The notes: a model not told the origin generated them from the letters alone. Positions 8,439 through 20,098 are shown, numbered from the stretch's first letter. The stretch is DNA of 64,000 nt from Candidatus Eisenbacteria bacterium (GCA_016235265.1 JACRLI010000024.1:43553-107552), one strand, 5' to 3'. Numbers and translations are program-made.

Positions 8439-8910
8439 CCTGTCCCTCCACCCGGCTCCGGGGGAAAACAACGCGGGGCGGCCGTGGGTGCGGCGGGAAA
8501 GCCGCACGGCGCGTGCTTGGGTGTATCACAGGGAATATCGGGCGAACGGGGCGCCACCTTTACCGCCCGGAGACGGACGGGGGGCGGCCGGATGCCAAGG
8601 TCCTGCGGCGCCACATCCCGGATTGAGCGGCCGGGCGCGAAAATGTGCCCCGCGGCGGGCTCACCCCGGACACCCGCGCGGCCCCGTCCGCATCGAAGGA
8701 GGTACCCCCTTCGGGCACCCGTTGCCCGCGGGCCGCGCCGGACGGCCAGACCCCGCCTTCCCCGGCGGTGGCCGGTGAAGTACTGTCCCAGGGTACTCGC
8801 ACTTCCGGATCCAGCTGGAATCCACGGGCCGCAAGACCGGTTCACTGCATGCCGCGACCGCTCCCGCGCCCCCCGGGCCGCGGAGGAGCGCCCCGCACAG
8901 GGAGGCCTCC
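8439..8910. other. Intergenic region (472 bp) between divergent operons
   Basis: No gene is supported. On the minus side, the leader of the GGDEF gene has a 7-bp hairpin (GTGCGGC/GCCGCAC, 8488-8507). Further right is a dyad, AGTAC...GTACT (8779-8797), that could be an operator for the cytochrome genes. No clear -10/-35 pair was found for the plus-strand genes. The rest is GC-rich sequence without visible structure. Confidence 0.5.
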
Positions 8911-10098
8911 ATGAGACGTATGGCACTGCTCCTCGCGATCATCGGCGGATTCGCCGTCTTCGCGCTGCGCACCGGGTTCGCCCTGCCGGTCTACGCGACC
9001 CGCGAAGGGTACCCGTGCATGCAGTGCCACGTGGACCCCAACGGCGGCGGCGTGCGCAACGACTTCGGTTTTCTCTACGGCAAGAACCGCCATCTCCTGA
9101 GCCCGCCCGATTCCGCCTACACCGAGCTCGCGTTCAGCAGCAAAGTGACCGACGGCTTCTGGTGGGGCACGGATTTCCGGCTGCTGTTCGCCAACGAGTA
9201 CGGAGCGGAGCGCAAGGAATTCCTGGACCACTTCTTCGTGCCCATGCAGGGCACGCTGTACCTGCACGCGCAGCCCATCCCCCAGCTCGACCTGGTCTAC
9301 AACCGCGACCTGAGAGAGAGCCGCGAGGCCTACGGGCTGCTCCGGGGCGTGCTCCCGGGCGGCGCGATGCTCAAGGTCGGGCAATTCCGCGTGCCCCTGG
9401 GGCTGCGGTTCGACGACCACACCAACTACACCAAGCGCATCGAGACGCTGGGCTACAACTACCAGGAGGTGGACCAGGGCCTGGAGGTGTCGCACGTGGG
9501 CTCGCGCACCTACTGGCAGGCGGCGCTGCAGAACGGCGGCTCGGCCAAGGCCGACCTGTGGACCGCGAAGGTGGGCTACTTCAAGTCCCCGGTGCACCTG
9601 GGGGTCTCGGGCCAGTACAACCCCGGCGGCACGAGTCCCAACGGGGATCCCGTGCGCCGGATCCGCGGGGCGCTCTTCGGCGGGGTCCGGCTGGGCGAAT
9701 GGGTGTACGTGAGCGAGCTGCTGGTGGGCCAGAATCGCCCCGACGTGGGCCCGCGCGCCGACACCACCACCGGCGTGCTGGCCTACAGCGGCGAGATCAA
9801 CCGGCGCGTCTCCCGGGCGGTGCTGGTGAGGCTGAAGTACGACTTCCTGGACCCCAACACGAAGTTCGACCACGCGATCTCGGACGCCGAGAAGGCCGAC
9901 CCCGCGCTGTACGACCGGCGCGTTCGCGAGCTGCACGACCGCAAGGACGAGTTCCGCTCCGAGCGCTTCGGGATCGAGGCCGACTACCAGCCCTACCCCT
10001 TCGTGGAGTTCAAGGGTGCGTACCGTTTCCAGCGCTACCAGAGCCCGGACATCGAGAACATCCACCAGTTCCTGCTGCTCACCCATTTCTCGTTCTGA
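8911..10098 (+). CDS. Outer-membrane beta-barrel fused to a monoheme cytochrome c domain (Cyc2-like porin-cytochrome)
   Basis: 395 residues. A signal peptide (about 1-25) is followed at once by one heme site, CMQCH (residues 36-40), inside the pattern CxxCHxxPxGGGxRNxFG. The remaining roughly 340 residues are rich in alternating aromatic/polar strands (VGQFRVPLGLRFDD, FVEFKGAYRFQRYQ) and end in phenylalanine, as outer-membrane barrels do. This order (signal, single heme, barrel) resembles Cyc2-type fused cytochrome-porins, which pass electrons across the outer membrane. The heme-domain pattern differs from the iron oxidases I recall, so the substrate is unknown. ATG preceded by AGGGAGG. First of three co-directional genes, all with heme motifs. 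Confidence 0.7.
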   Translation: MRRMALLLAIIGGFAVFALRTGFALPVYATREGYPCMQCHVDPNGGGVRNDFGFLYGKNRHLLSPPDSAYTELAFSSKVTDGFWWGTDFRLLFANEYGAERKEFLDHFFVPMQGTLYLHAQPIPQLDLVYNRDLRESREAYGLLRGVLPGGAMLKVGQFRVPLGLRFDDHTNYTKRIETLGYNYQEVDQGLEVSHVGSRTYWQAALQNGGSAKADLWTAKVGYFKSPVHLGVSGQYNPGGTSPNGDPVRRIRGALFGGVRLGEWVYVSELLVGQNRPDVGPRADTTTGVLAYSGEINRRVSRAVLVRLKYDFLDPNTKFDHAISDAEKADPALYDRRVRELHDRKDEFRSERFGIEADYQPYPFVEFKGAYRFQRYQSPDIENIHQFLLLTHFSF

Positions 10099-10119
10099 CC
10101 GGCAGCCCTGGGAGGGACC

Positions 10120-10572
10120 GTGACATTGCGCAGGCCGATTGCCCGCATCCTCCTCGCCGCGGCGCTGGCGGCGCTCCCGCCGGCGGCCGGCTGCGCCCGC
10201 AAGGTGAGTCTTCCCAGCGCACCGGACCCGGTGCCCCCGGCTGCCGAGCGCACGCTCTCCGGCGACGTGCAGCCCATCTTCACCGCGCGCTGCGCCGTCC
10301 CGTCCTGCCACGCCGGGCCGGCGCCGGTGCTGGACGAGGACCTGTCCTCCCCCGCGCTGTCGTACTCCACCACCGTCAACGTGCCCTCGCGCGAGGTGCC
10401 ATCGAAGATGCGCGTGGTGCCGGGCGACCCCGCCGCGAGCTACACGCTGAGCAAGGTGCGCGGTGACGCGGGGATCGTCGGTGGTCGCATGCCGCTCGGC
10501 GGACCCTATCTTTCGGCGGAGGAAGTCCAGGCCATCGAGGATTGGATCCGTGCCGGCGCGAAGAGGAACTAG
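10120..10572 (+). CDS. Monoheme cytochrome c-like lipoprotein
   Basis: 150 residues with a GTG start at 10120 after GGGAGGGACC. The N-terminus is a lipoprotein signal ending at the lipobox AAGC (Cys about residue 25). The single heme-binding candidate is CAVPSCH, a CX4CH spacing instead of CX2CH. A methionine in GGRMPLGG, about 75 residues later, is a likely axial ligand. The C-terminal helix AEEVQAIEDWIRAGA is typical of small cytochromes c. It would sit in the periplasm, attached to a membrane by lipid, between the fused cytochrome-barrel upstream and the diheme cytochrome downstream. Electron shuttling between them is inference from gene order. Confidence 0.68.
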   Translation: MTLRRPIARILLAAALAALPPAAGCARKVSLPSAPDPVPPAAERTLSGDVQPIFTARCAVPSCHAGPAPVLDEDLSSPALSYSTTVNVPSREVPSKMRVVPGDPAASYTLSKVRGDAGIVGGRMPLGGPYLSAEEVQAIEDWIRAGAKRN

Positions 10573-10573
10573 C

Positions 10574-11233
10574 GTGGGCCCGGGAATGCGGGTGCGATGG
10601 CGACCCGGCGCCGCGCCGCGGGAGTGCGGCCCGGCGGCCCGCGTGCGCGGGGGCCTGGCGCCCTTGCTGTCCGTGGCGCTCGCCGCGGCAATGATGACGC
10701 AGGCCGGCACCGCCCGCGCTCTCGACGCGGCGGCCGTGGGCCGGAAGCTCTTCACCGAGAAGACGTGCGCCACCTGTCACAACGTCGGCGCGCCCTCGGC
10801 CGGTCTGGGGCCCGAGCTCACCCAGGTAACCTGGCACCGTGACAGCACCTGGCTGGTGGCGTGGCTCACCGATCCGCCGAAGATCAAGAAGGACACGCCC
10901 ATGCCCAGGCTGGACTGGAAGTCCCCGGCGGAGATGCAAGCGGTGATCGCCTACCTGATGTCGTCGCGGGTCCCGATCCCGGCGGCGGACTCGGCGGACG
11001 GCCAGAAGCTGTTCGCGGGATTCAAGTGCGGAGCGTGCCACGCGCTCAACCGCAAGGGTGGCAAGCCGCAGTTCCCCGACCTGGGCCGGGTGGGCAGGCG
11101 GCGCGACGCGGCGTGGCTGGACCGCTGGCTGGCCGACCCGCAGGCGGTGCGCAAGGGGACCTTCGAGCCGCGCTTTCCGCTCAGCGCCACGCAGCGGCGC
11201 GCGCTGGTGACGTACCTCGAGGGGCTCAAGTAG
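10574..11233 (+). CDS. Periplasmic diheme cytochrome c
   Basis: About 219 residues from the GTG at 10574, one base after the previous stop and preceded by AGAGGAA; an ATG at 10586 is an alternative. An Ala-rich signal sequence (about 25-50) ends near ARA. Two class I cytochrome c domains follow, each with a CX2CH site: CATCH (about residue 64) and CGACH (about 154). Each has a methionine ligand candidate (DTPMPRL in the first) and a closing helix (AEMQAVIAYLMS, QRRALVTYLEGL). The tandem arrangement and neighbours suggest a soluble periplasmic electron carrier for the preceding heme lipoprotein and outer-membrane fusion. Nothing identifies the terminal partner. Confidence 0.78.
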   Translation: MGPGMRVRWRPGAAPRECGPAARVRGGLAPLLSVALAAAMMTQAGTARALDAAAVGRKLFTEKTCATCHNVGAPSAGLGPELTQVTWHRDSTWLVAWLTDPPKIKKDTPMPRLDWKSPAEMQAVIAYLMSSRVPIPAADSADGQKLFAGFKCGACHALNRKGGKPQFPDLGRVGRRRDAAWLDRWLADPQAVRKGTFEPRFPLSATQRRALVTYLEGLK

Positions 11234-11294
11234 CCCCGCGCGGCCGGCCAGCGCGCCGTCTCCAGGGGCGCAGACAGGCTCGCGTGGGCCGGCG

Positions 11295-12323
11295 CTACAC
11301 CGTCTCGAAGAACTCCATCTCGTCCAGCGAAGGCGTGACCGGCGTGTCGTCGCCGCAGCGCTCCCCCGAGGCCAGCCGCTCCGCGCCCACCAGGGCGATC
11401 ATCGCGCCGTTATCCCCGCACAGGGCGGGCGGGGGAAACGCCACCTCCAGTCCGCGCACGCTGGCCTCGCGCGCGAAGCGCTGCCGCAGGCCGGTGTTGA
11501 GCGACACGCCTCCGGTGACGGCCACTCGCTTCGTTCCCGCGGCGGCGGCCGCGGCCAGCGTCTTGTGCGCCAGGGCATCCACCACCGCGGCCTCGAAGCT
11601 CGCGGCCAGGTCGGCTCTCCCCTGCTCCGTGAGACCGGGGTTCTTCTCGAGGAAGACGCGCAGCGCGGTCTTCAGGCCGCTGAAGCTCATTTCGAAGCCG
11701 GGCTCGCGCAACAGCGCCCGCGGCAGGCTCACCGCCGCCGGGTCGCCACGCCGCGCCAGCCGGTCCACTTCGGGCCCGCCGGGATACGGCAGGTCCAGCA
11801 GTTGGGCGGCCTTGTCGAAGGCCTCCCCCGCGGCGTCGTCGCGCGTGGAGCCCATCAGGCGGTAGCGGCCGAAGCCGGTGACGTGCAGCAGCTCGGTGTG
11901 CCCGCCGGAGGCGACCAGGCACACGCACGGCGCCGACCACTGCGGGTCCGTGCCCCACACCGACCACACGTGGCCTTCCAGGTGATTGACCCCGATCCAC
12001 TCCAGCCCCCGGGCCAGGGCCAGCGCGCGCACGGTGCTCACCCCCACGATCAGGCTGCCCACCAGGCCCGGGCCGCGCGTGACGGCGATGCCGTCGAGCC
12101 CGTCCCAGCCGGTGCCGGCCTGCGCCAGCGCGGCGTCGATCGCCGGAAGGAGCAGTTCGAGATGCGCGCGCGAGGCCAGCTCCGGCACCACGCCGCCGTA
12201 CTCCCAGTGCACCGGCTGCGCGGAGGTGACGTTGGCCAGCACGGCGCGCCCGCGCGTCACGCCGGCGGCGGTGTCGTCACAGGAGGTCTCGATGCCCAGG
12301 ACGGTGAGCGGGGCGCGGGTCAC
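11295..12323 (-). CDS. tsaD: tRNA threonylcarbamoyladenosine synthase catalytic subunit TsaD
   Basis: 342 residues, the usual length. It transfers the threonylcarbamoyl group to A37 of tRNAs that read ANN codons. The N-terminal ASKHA motif is LGIETSCDDTAAGV. The iron/metal-binding histidines are in NHLEGH, where many relatives have HHLEGH; the H-x3-H pair is kept. The phosphate-binding motif is SGGHTELL, and AVTGGVSLNTGLRQ is near the C-terminus. Start GTG at 12323 after GAGGAG. It lies 10 nt after the PP2C phosphatase gene, so both are likely on one transcript starting near 13640. TsaB and TsaE are not in the window. Confidence 0.95.
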   Translation of the reverse strand: MTRAPLTVLGIETSCDDTAAGVTRGRAVLANVTSAQPVHWEYGGVVPELASRAHLELLLPAIDAALAQAGTGWDGLDGIAVTRGPGLVGSLIVGVSTVRALALARGLEWIGVNHLEGHVWSVWGTDPQWSAPCVCLVASGGHTELLHVTGFGRYRLMGSTRDDAAGEAFDKAAQLLDLPYPGGPEVDRLARRGDPAAVSLPRALLREPGFEMSFSGLKTALRVFLEKNPGLTEQGRADLAASFEAAVVDALAHKTLAAAAAAGTKRVAVTGGVSLNTGLRQRFAREASVRGLEVAFPPPALCGDNGAMIALVGAERLASGERCGDDTPVTPSLDEMEFFETV

Positions 12324-12333
12324 GGGAGGCTCC

Positions 12334-13635
12334 TCACAGCGCGCGCAGCACGACCACGGTCTGGTCGTCGGCCTGCGGGGCGCCGGCCGCGAAGCGCTGC
12401 ACCGAGCGCAGCAGCTGCGAGACGATCTCGGAGGCGGGCAGGCCGGCCATGCGGCGCAGCGCGGACTCCACGGCCTCCTCGCCGAACATGCGGCCCTTGG
12501 CGTCCTCGGCCTCGGACACGCCGTCGGAGTAGAGCAGCAGGACGTCGCCGCTCTCCAGGCGCACGCTGCCTTCCTCGTACTTCCAGTCGGCCATCACCGC
12601 CAGCGGCAGGCCGCCGGTCTCGAGCCGCTCCATGGCGCCGCCGGCCCGCAACAGCACCGGAAAGTTGTGCCCGGCGTTGCAGTAGCGCAGCGTGCTCGTG
12701 GCGCGGTCCAGCTCCGCGTAGAAGAAGGTGGCGAAGCGGCCCGTGGCGGCGGTCTCGGAGAGCATCCGGTTCACGCGCGTGACGCAGTCGGCCACGCTCT
12801 CCGAGGCCGCCGAGAGGCAGCGGAGCGTGGCGTGCAGGCTGGCCATGAGCAGCGCGGCGGAAACTCCTTTCCCGGAGACGTCTGCGATGGCCAGCGCCAC
12901 GCGCCCGCCACCCAGGTCCAGGAACTCAAAGCTGTCCCCGCCCACCTCGCGCGCAGGGATGTTCCTGCCCGCAACCTCGTAGCCCTCCCAGTGCGGGGCG
13001 GAGCGCGGGAGCAGTTCCTGCTGCACCGCGCTGGCCAGCTGCAGGTCGCGCTTGAGCGCCTCCTGCAGCCGCTCCTGCTCGGTGTGCTGCACGTTCTCGA
13101 TGATCTGCGCGGCCTGCGCCCCCAGGATCGCGGCCAGCCGCTCCTCGGAGCGCCCGAAGGGCCCGCTGCGGCGGTTGAACAGGGCCAGCACGCCGATGAG
13201 GCGGTCCTGGCTGCGCAGCGGAGCCGCCAGCACCGATCGGATACCCAGGCTCTGCCCGGCCAGGCCGGGGAAGCGCGGATCGGTGCCCAGGTTCTCCACG
13301 CGCAGCGTCGCCTGGTTCTTGCTCACCCAGCCGGCCAGGCTCACCCGCAGCGGCAGCGGGAAGGCCCCGTAGCCGTCGGCCCTGCGCACCAGGGTCTGCA
13401 GCGGGTCGGCCTCGTCCTGGCGCATCAGCCAGATGGCGCCCTGCTCGGCGTCCATCTCGGCGATGGTCATCTGGACGAGGCGGGCCAGGACCGAATTCAA
13501 GTCCTCGGCGGTGCCCAGGGCCAGGGCCACGTCGTTGAGGACGGTGAGGTGGCGGACGTTCTCCCGGAGCTCCTCCAGCTCGCGCTGGAGGGAGGTGAGG
13601 CGGATCGCGGCGTCGGGGTCGGGCATGCGGGTCAT
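12334..13635 (-). CDS. GAF-domain PP2C (SpoIIE/RsbU-type) serine phosphatase
   Basis: 433 residues from the ATG at 13635 (ATG at 13626 also possible). A short coiled coil is followed by a GAF domain (about 25-190), then a PPM/SpoIIE phosphatase domain (about 225-430). Metal-binding motifs are EVGGDSFEFLDL, IADVSGKGVSAALL, GGLPLAVM and LLLYSDGVSEAED. Such proteins dephosphorylate anti-sigma antagonists and so control partner-switching stress responses; no such partner is encoded nearby. No Shine-Dalgarno precedes either ATG. The promoter -10 ends only 10 nt before the first ATG, so the mRNA may be nearly leaderless. tsaD follows 10 nt downstream. Confidence 0.85.
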   Translation of the reverse strand: MTRMPDPDAAIRLTSLQRELEELRENVRHLTVLNDVALALGTAEDLNSVLARLVQMTIAEMDAEQGAIWLMRQDEADPLQTLVRRADGYGAFPLPLRVSLAGWVSKNQATLRVENLGTDPRFPGLAGQSLGIRSVLAAPLRSQDRLIGVLALFNRRSGPFGRSEERLAAILGAQAAQIIENVQHTEQERLQEALKRDLQLASAVQQELLPRSAPHWEGYEVAGRNIPAREVGGDSFEFLDLGGGRVALAIADVSGKGVSAALLMASLHATLRCLSAASESVADCVTRVNRMLSETAATGRFATFFYAELDRATSTLRYCNAGHNFPVLLRAGGAMERLETGGLPLAVMADWKYEEGSVRLESGDVLLLYSDGVSEAEDAKGRMFGEEAVESALRRMAGLPASEIVSQLLRSVQRFAAGAPQADDQTVVVLRAL

Positions 13636-13942
13636 GATGGAATACAGAGTAGCGGGTGGTGCGGCAGGGGGCAAACCGGGCCCCGGGAGCGCGGATGGGG
13701 CCGGGAGGGCCCCGGGCCTTCCGCATCCGGGGCCCGGCGCACGGCGATGGGTCGTGGAGCACAGGATGAATCTGCTACTTGACTCGCATCAGCGGGAGTG
13801 CTCGTAATGATCATGGAGTGTGGCCACCTCGGCGGCAATCGCGCCCTGCTACGGAAGCAGCCTGCAAGCACTCCGAGCTCGGATGTGTATGCGGACGTCT
13901 CCCGGGGATGGGAGGTTGCCGCTATCGCGCAGGAGGTGGAGC
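13636..13942. other. Intergenic region (307 bp) with a complex GC palindrome
   Basis: CCGGGCCCCGG (13676-13686) and CCGGGGCCCGG (13727-13737) form an 11-bp stem around further self-complementary GGGGCC/GGCCCC sequence, just upstream of the phosphatase promoter. The remainder up to the TTG start at 13943 is less GC-rich (13770-13900) and has small open frames but no ribosome site or recognisable product. Confidence 0.45.
13646..13674 (-). promoter_or_regulatory. Putative sigma70 promoter for the phosphatase-tsaD operon
   Basis: Minus strand TTGCCC (13669-13674), 17-nt spacer, TACTCT (13646-13651). The -10 element ends 10 nt before the ATG at 13635, so the start point is expected about 4 nt upstream of the codon. 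Confidence 0.5.
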
Positions 13943-14866
13943 TTGCGAAACCCCGCCGGTGCCGCGGTTCGGACGGCGCTCTCCATGGTCGTGCTGTTTG
14001 CGTTGCTGTCATGCTCCAAGAGCGCCCCGAACCAGCCTGGAGTCTTGAGCCTTCGATTGGCGCAGGTCGCCCGTTCCGACGCCCGCGCCGGCGACCCTGT
14101 GAAGTGTGGGCTTCACTGGTCCGTGGGCGGCAACGCCGCCGCGACGAATGCGGTCATCACCGATACGATTCCAGACGGCGCCACGGTGGCGGCGGTGGAT
14201 CAGGGCGCCACGACATCCGGGCGTACGGTCACGTGGCGGCTCGGCACGCGCCAGCCCGGCGAAAGTGGAACGATCCGGTTGACCCTGCTCCTGACGGCGC
14301 CCACAGCAGATAGCGCCGTTATTGCCACTTCCGCCGCGTTCCACGCCACCGCAGCCACCCCGGCGGTTGCCACGGCCCGCATTACGGTCTTCCGCCCACG
14401 GCAGGTGATTCCGCCGGACACAAACCTGAAATTCGAGGCCGTCCCGTACACGGGGATATTCCAGGCGCACATGCGGGGAACACTCGTCATCCGCGGCCCC
14501 GCCTCATGGAAGGAGTTCACAGACCAGGCGTGACACGTTTGGGACCGCCAGAGAAGCCCGGCGCCCCCGCCTGAAGTGGATTTCAACCGGAAGATGGTCC
14601 CGGCAGTACTCTACGGGGACGGCTACTCCGGGTGCAGGGTGGGCGTGGAAGTGATTCGCGACATCCGTCGGTGCGGGGGCCGAATCGTGGTCCAGGTGGA
14701 CACCCTGCCCAACCTCGGGATAGGGAAGATCAACTGCGCCATGATGGTCCAGCCGCTCCAGCTCGTCGAAGTGAGTCGGTCGAGTCTGCCTGTGGACTTC
14801 GTCGGGCATGTTCCCATCGCGGGGCAGAGACGAGCGCCCGAAGCGGCGGCCTCGGCGGACAGGTGA
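13943..14866 (+). pseudogene. Lipoprotein with DUF11-like and PrcB-like domains, interrupted by in-frame TGA
   Basis: One reading frame, 308 codons, with a TGA at 14531-14533. Start TTG at 13943 with AGGAGG six bases upstream. The lipoprotein signal ends at LLSC (Cys about residue 24). Residues about 35-150 look like a DUF11/CARDB-type repeat (DAVITDTIPDG-like NAVITDTIPDGATV). After the stop the same frame continues for about 110 residues with PPPEVDFNRKMVPAVLYGDG, the hallmark of the PrcB C-terminal fold. Its expected N-terminal part (SWKEFTDQA) is the last thing before the stop. A point change from CGA or TGG would restore one protein. It could be a recent nonsense mutation or a sequence error; the upstream piece alone may still be made. 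Confidence 0.65.
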
Positions 14867-15136
14867 GGCGGAGCGGCGTGGCGGGCGCGGAAGGGTGAGA
14901 AAGTCGGCACTTCCGGATAGCGCGGACGAGAAATTAGAGAAAAGGCACTTGATTTCGAATCCATGCGATATTAGGTAATTGATACTCACGGTTCCCGGCA
15001 ACACCGGATGATGGGGATGATTTTCTTGATGCAACAACGCGGGCGGCCCACCGAAGTGAGCCGTCCGCAACTGTTTGCCAGATGCGATGCGCTCCTTGCC
15101 GGCCCGGCGTCCGCCTGGACACTGGCAAGAAACGCC
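14867..15136. other. AT-richer intergenic region downstream of the atp operon
   Basis: The stretch 14925-15035 is clearly less GC-rich than its surroundings and holds no supported gene. It lies between two convergent units, the interrupted lipoprotein gene and the atp operon, and contains the atp terminator hairpin. Confidence 0.5.
15039..15068 (-). terminator. Terminator of the atp operon
   Basis: GCGGGCGGCCCAC (15039-15051) pairs with GTGAGCCGTCCGC (15056-15068), with one wobble and one mismatch around a CGAA loop. On the minus strand it is followed by GTTGTTGC. It lies 68 nt after the atpC stop. Confidence 0.65.
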
Positions 15137-15547
15137 TCAATTCCCGTTGTTCTTGATCCGCACCCGGTTGATCGCCCGCGCCAGCGCCGCCTCCGCGCGG
15201 GCCTCGTCCACGTGCGCCTCGCGCGCCGCCAGGCGCTCGCGGGCGCGGCGCTCGGCCGCCTGCGCGCGGGCCAGGTCGATGTCCGTGATGTGCTCGCAGG
15301 AGTCGGCCAGCACCGTGGCGCGGTTGTCGGCCACCTGCAGGAAGCCGCCGCTCACCGCGTAGTCGTCGGTCTTGCCGTCGGCCAGCCGGATGGTCAGCCG
15401 CCCGGGCTGCAGGGCGGTGATCAGCGCCGCGTGGTGCGCCAGCACGCCGAGGTAGCCCTCGGAGCCGGGGGCGGTGACCGAGATCACCTCCGCGTCGAAC
15501 ACCGAGGCCTCGGGGGTGAGGACCGTGAGCTGGAACAGTTCCGCCAT
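15137..15547 (-). CDS. atpC: F1F0 ATP synthase epsilon subunit
   Basis: 136 residues. The N-terminal beta-sandwich (about 1-85) is conserved: FQLTVLTPEASVF, GYLGVLAHHAALI and the AVSGGFLQV strand. A C-terminal helical hairpin (AQAAERRARERLAAREAH) can extend to inhibit ATP hydrolysis. It links the gamma stalk to the c-ring. Last gene of the operon, 9 nt after atpD and ahead of a terminator hairpin. Confidence 0.95.
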   Translation of the reverse strand: MAELFQLTVLTPEASVFDAEVISVTAPGSEGYLGVLAHHAALITALQPGRLTIRLADGKTDDYAVSGGFLQVADNRATVLADSCEHITDIDLARAQAAERRARERLAAREAHVDEARAEAALARAINRVRIKNNGN

Positions 15548-15556
15548 GGCCGTCCC

Positions 15557-17089
<1,533 letters not shown>

Positions 17090-17956
17090 TTACGCCAGCG
17101 CCTCGGCGCCGCCCACGATCTCGGAGATCTCCTTGGTGATGGCCGCCTGCCGCAGGCGGTTCCGCGTCAGCGTGAGCTGGTCGATCATATCGCCGGCATT
17201 GGTGTTCGCCGCGCCCATGGCCACCATCCGCGCGCTGTGCTCCGAGGCGTAGGCCTCGGCCAGCGCGATGAACAGCCGCGTGTTGGTGTAGCGGGGCAGC
17301 AGGAATTCGAAGATCTGGTCCACGCCCGGCTCCATGATGAAGTCGCGGGTCTTCGGGGCCAGGCCCGCCCCCTCCTTCACCGCGTCGCCCGAGATGGGCA
17401 GGAACGGCTCCACCACCACGTTCCGGCGCAGCGTCGAGATGAAGTGCGTGTACAGCAGGTCCACCGCGTCAACCTCGCCGGACAGGAACGCCGACATCGC
17501 CTGCCGCGCCACTTCGCGCGCGGTGGGGAAGTCCGCCAGCGCCGGGAGGTCGGTGAACTTCGCACGGATGTCCCGCTTGCGCCGCGCCATGTACTCCACC
17601 GACTTGCGCCCCACCAGGTAGAAGCTCACGGGCACCGACGACTCCTTCATGTAGTGATCGGCAGCGCGGAGCAGCGTGGAATTGTACGCGCCACACAGGC
17701 CGCGATCGGAGGAGATCACGATCAGCCCCCGGCGCTTCACCTCGCGCTTCTGGAACAACGGGTGCGACTGCGCCTCGGTGGCCGATGCGAAAGCACCCAG
17801 CACCTGGATCATGCCGCTGGCGTAGGGCCGCGCCTCCTGGGCGCGCGCCTGCGCCTTGCGCAGCTTCGCCGCGGCCACCATCTCCATGGCCTTGGTGATC
17901 TGCCGCGTGCTCTGGACGCTCTTGATGCGCCGCTTGATGTCGCGAAGGGTCGCCAT
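17090..17956 (-). CDS. atpG: F1F0 ATP synthase gamma subunit
   Basis: 288 residues. Central rotor shaft. The N-terminal helix begins MATLRDIKRRIKSVQSTRQI, followed by the conserved TKAMEMVAAAKLRKAQ. The Rossmann-like middle includes ISSDRGLCGAYNS, and the C-terminal helix ends NRLRQAAITKEISEIVGGAEAL. All family landmarks are present. Its ATG is 7 nt from the atpA stop, within the minus-strand operon. Confidence 0.97.
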   Translation of the reverse strand: MATLRDIKRRIKSVQSTRQITKAMEMVAAAKLRKAQARAQEARPYASGMIQVLGAFASATEAQSHPLFQKREVKRRGLIVISSDRGLCGAYNSTLLRAADHYMKESSVPVSFYLVGRKSVEYMARRKRDIRAKFTDLPALADFPTAREVARQAMSAFLSGEVDAVDLLYTHFISTLRRNVVVEPFLPISGDAVKEGAGLAPKTRDFIMEPGVDQIFEFLLPRYTNTRLFIALAEAYASEHSARMVAMGAANTNAGDMIDQLTLTRNRLRQAAITKEISEIVGGAEALA

Positions 17957-17963
17957 GTGCGGA

Positions 17964-19499
<1,536 letters not shown>

Positions 19500-19546
19500 C
19501 GACTACTCCTTGAACACGCTATGGGCGGCCGCCTGCGCGGCCCGCC

Positions 19547-20098
19547 TCACGCCGTGAGCGGGGCCGCCAGCAGGCTCTCGCGCAGGTCTCTCCACGCGCT
19601 GCGCACGCTGCCATCAATGATCCGGTCGCCCACCGTGACGAGGACGCCGCCGAGCACCGCGGGATCCACGGACTCGGACATGAGCACCTTTCTGCCGGTG
19701 ACGATCTGCAGTTTCTCCACGAGCTTCACGCGCTCCGCGTCCGTGAGCTTCACGGCGGTCACGGCCTGCGCGCGCACGATCCCGCGCTCCTGCTCGAGCA
19801 GCGCGCGGTACCGATCCGCCGCCGCGTCGAGCACGCCGAAGCGGCCCTTGGCCAGCAGCAGGTCCGCGAACTCCACGACCAGCGGCCCCACGCGGCCGGA
19901 CAGCACGCGCCCCACGAAGGCGCGCTTCTCGCCCGCGGGGATGTCGGGGACGGCCAGCACCCGCGCGAAGCGCGGGTCCGTGCGCAGCAGCTCCCGGATC
20001 GCGTCCAGGTCCGCGGCGACCGCGTCCAGCGCGTCGTGCGAGCGCGCGGCGCGGAACAGCGCCAGCGCGTACTTGCGGGCCACGGCAGGCTGCTTCAA
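19547..20098 (-). CDS. atpH: F1F0 ATP synthase delta subunit
   Basis: 183 residues from a TTG start at 20098. It connects F1 to the peripheral stalk. The N-terminus KQPAVARKYALALFRAA and the C-terminal GGVLVTVGDRIIDGSVRSAW are typical. The TTG overlaps the atpF stop as TTGA, and GAGGGGG lies 6 nt upstream inside atpF, so translation is probably coupled. The open frame continues upstream of this TTG but that part is in the wrong frame for atpF and has no delta-like sequence. Confidence 0.93.
   Translation of the reverse strand: MKQPAVARKYALALFRAARSHDALDAVAADLDAIRELLRTDPRFARVLAVPDIPAGEKRAFVGRVLSGRVGPLVVEFADLLLAKGRFGVLDAAADRYRALLEQERGIVRAQAVTAVKLTDAERVKLVEKLQIVTGRKVLMSESVDPAVLGGVLVTVGDRIIDGSVRSAWRDLRESLLAAPLTA

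Noticed and set aside
6483-10466. A very long open frame on the plus strand opposite the kinase/GGDEF genes and through the cytochrome genes
   Set aside because: The other strand and frames carry clear conserved domains with normal ribosome sites. The long open frame has Arg/Gly/His-rich, domain-free sequence, typical of high-GC antisense frames.
14531-14580. Selenocysteine decoding of the in-frame TGA
   Set aside because: No convincing SECIS hairpin immediately downstream and no selenoprotein family fits; a Trp or Arg codon change is simpler.
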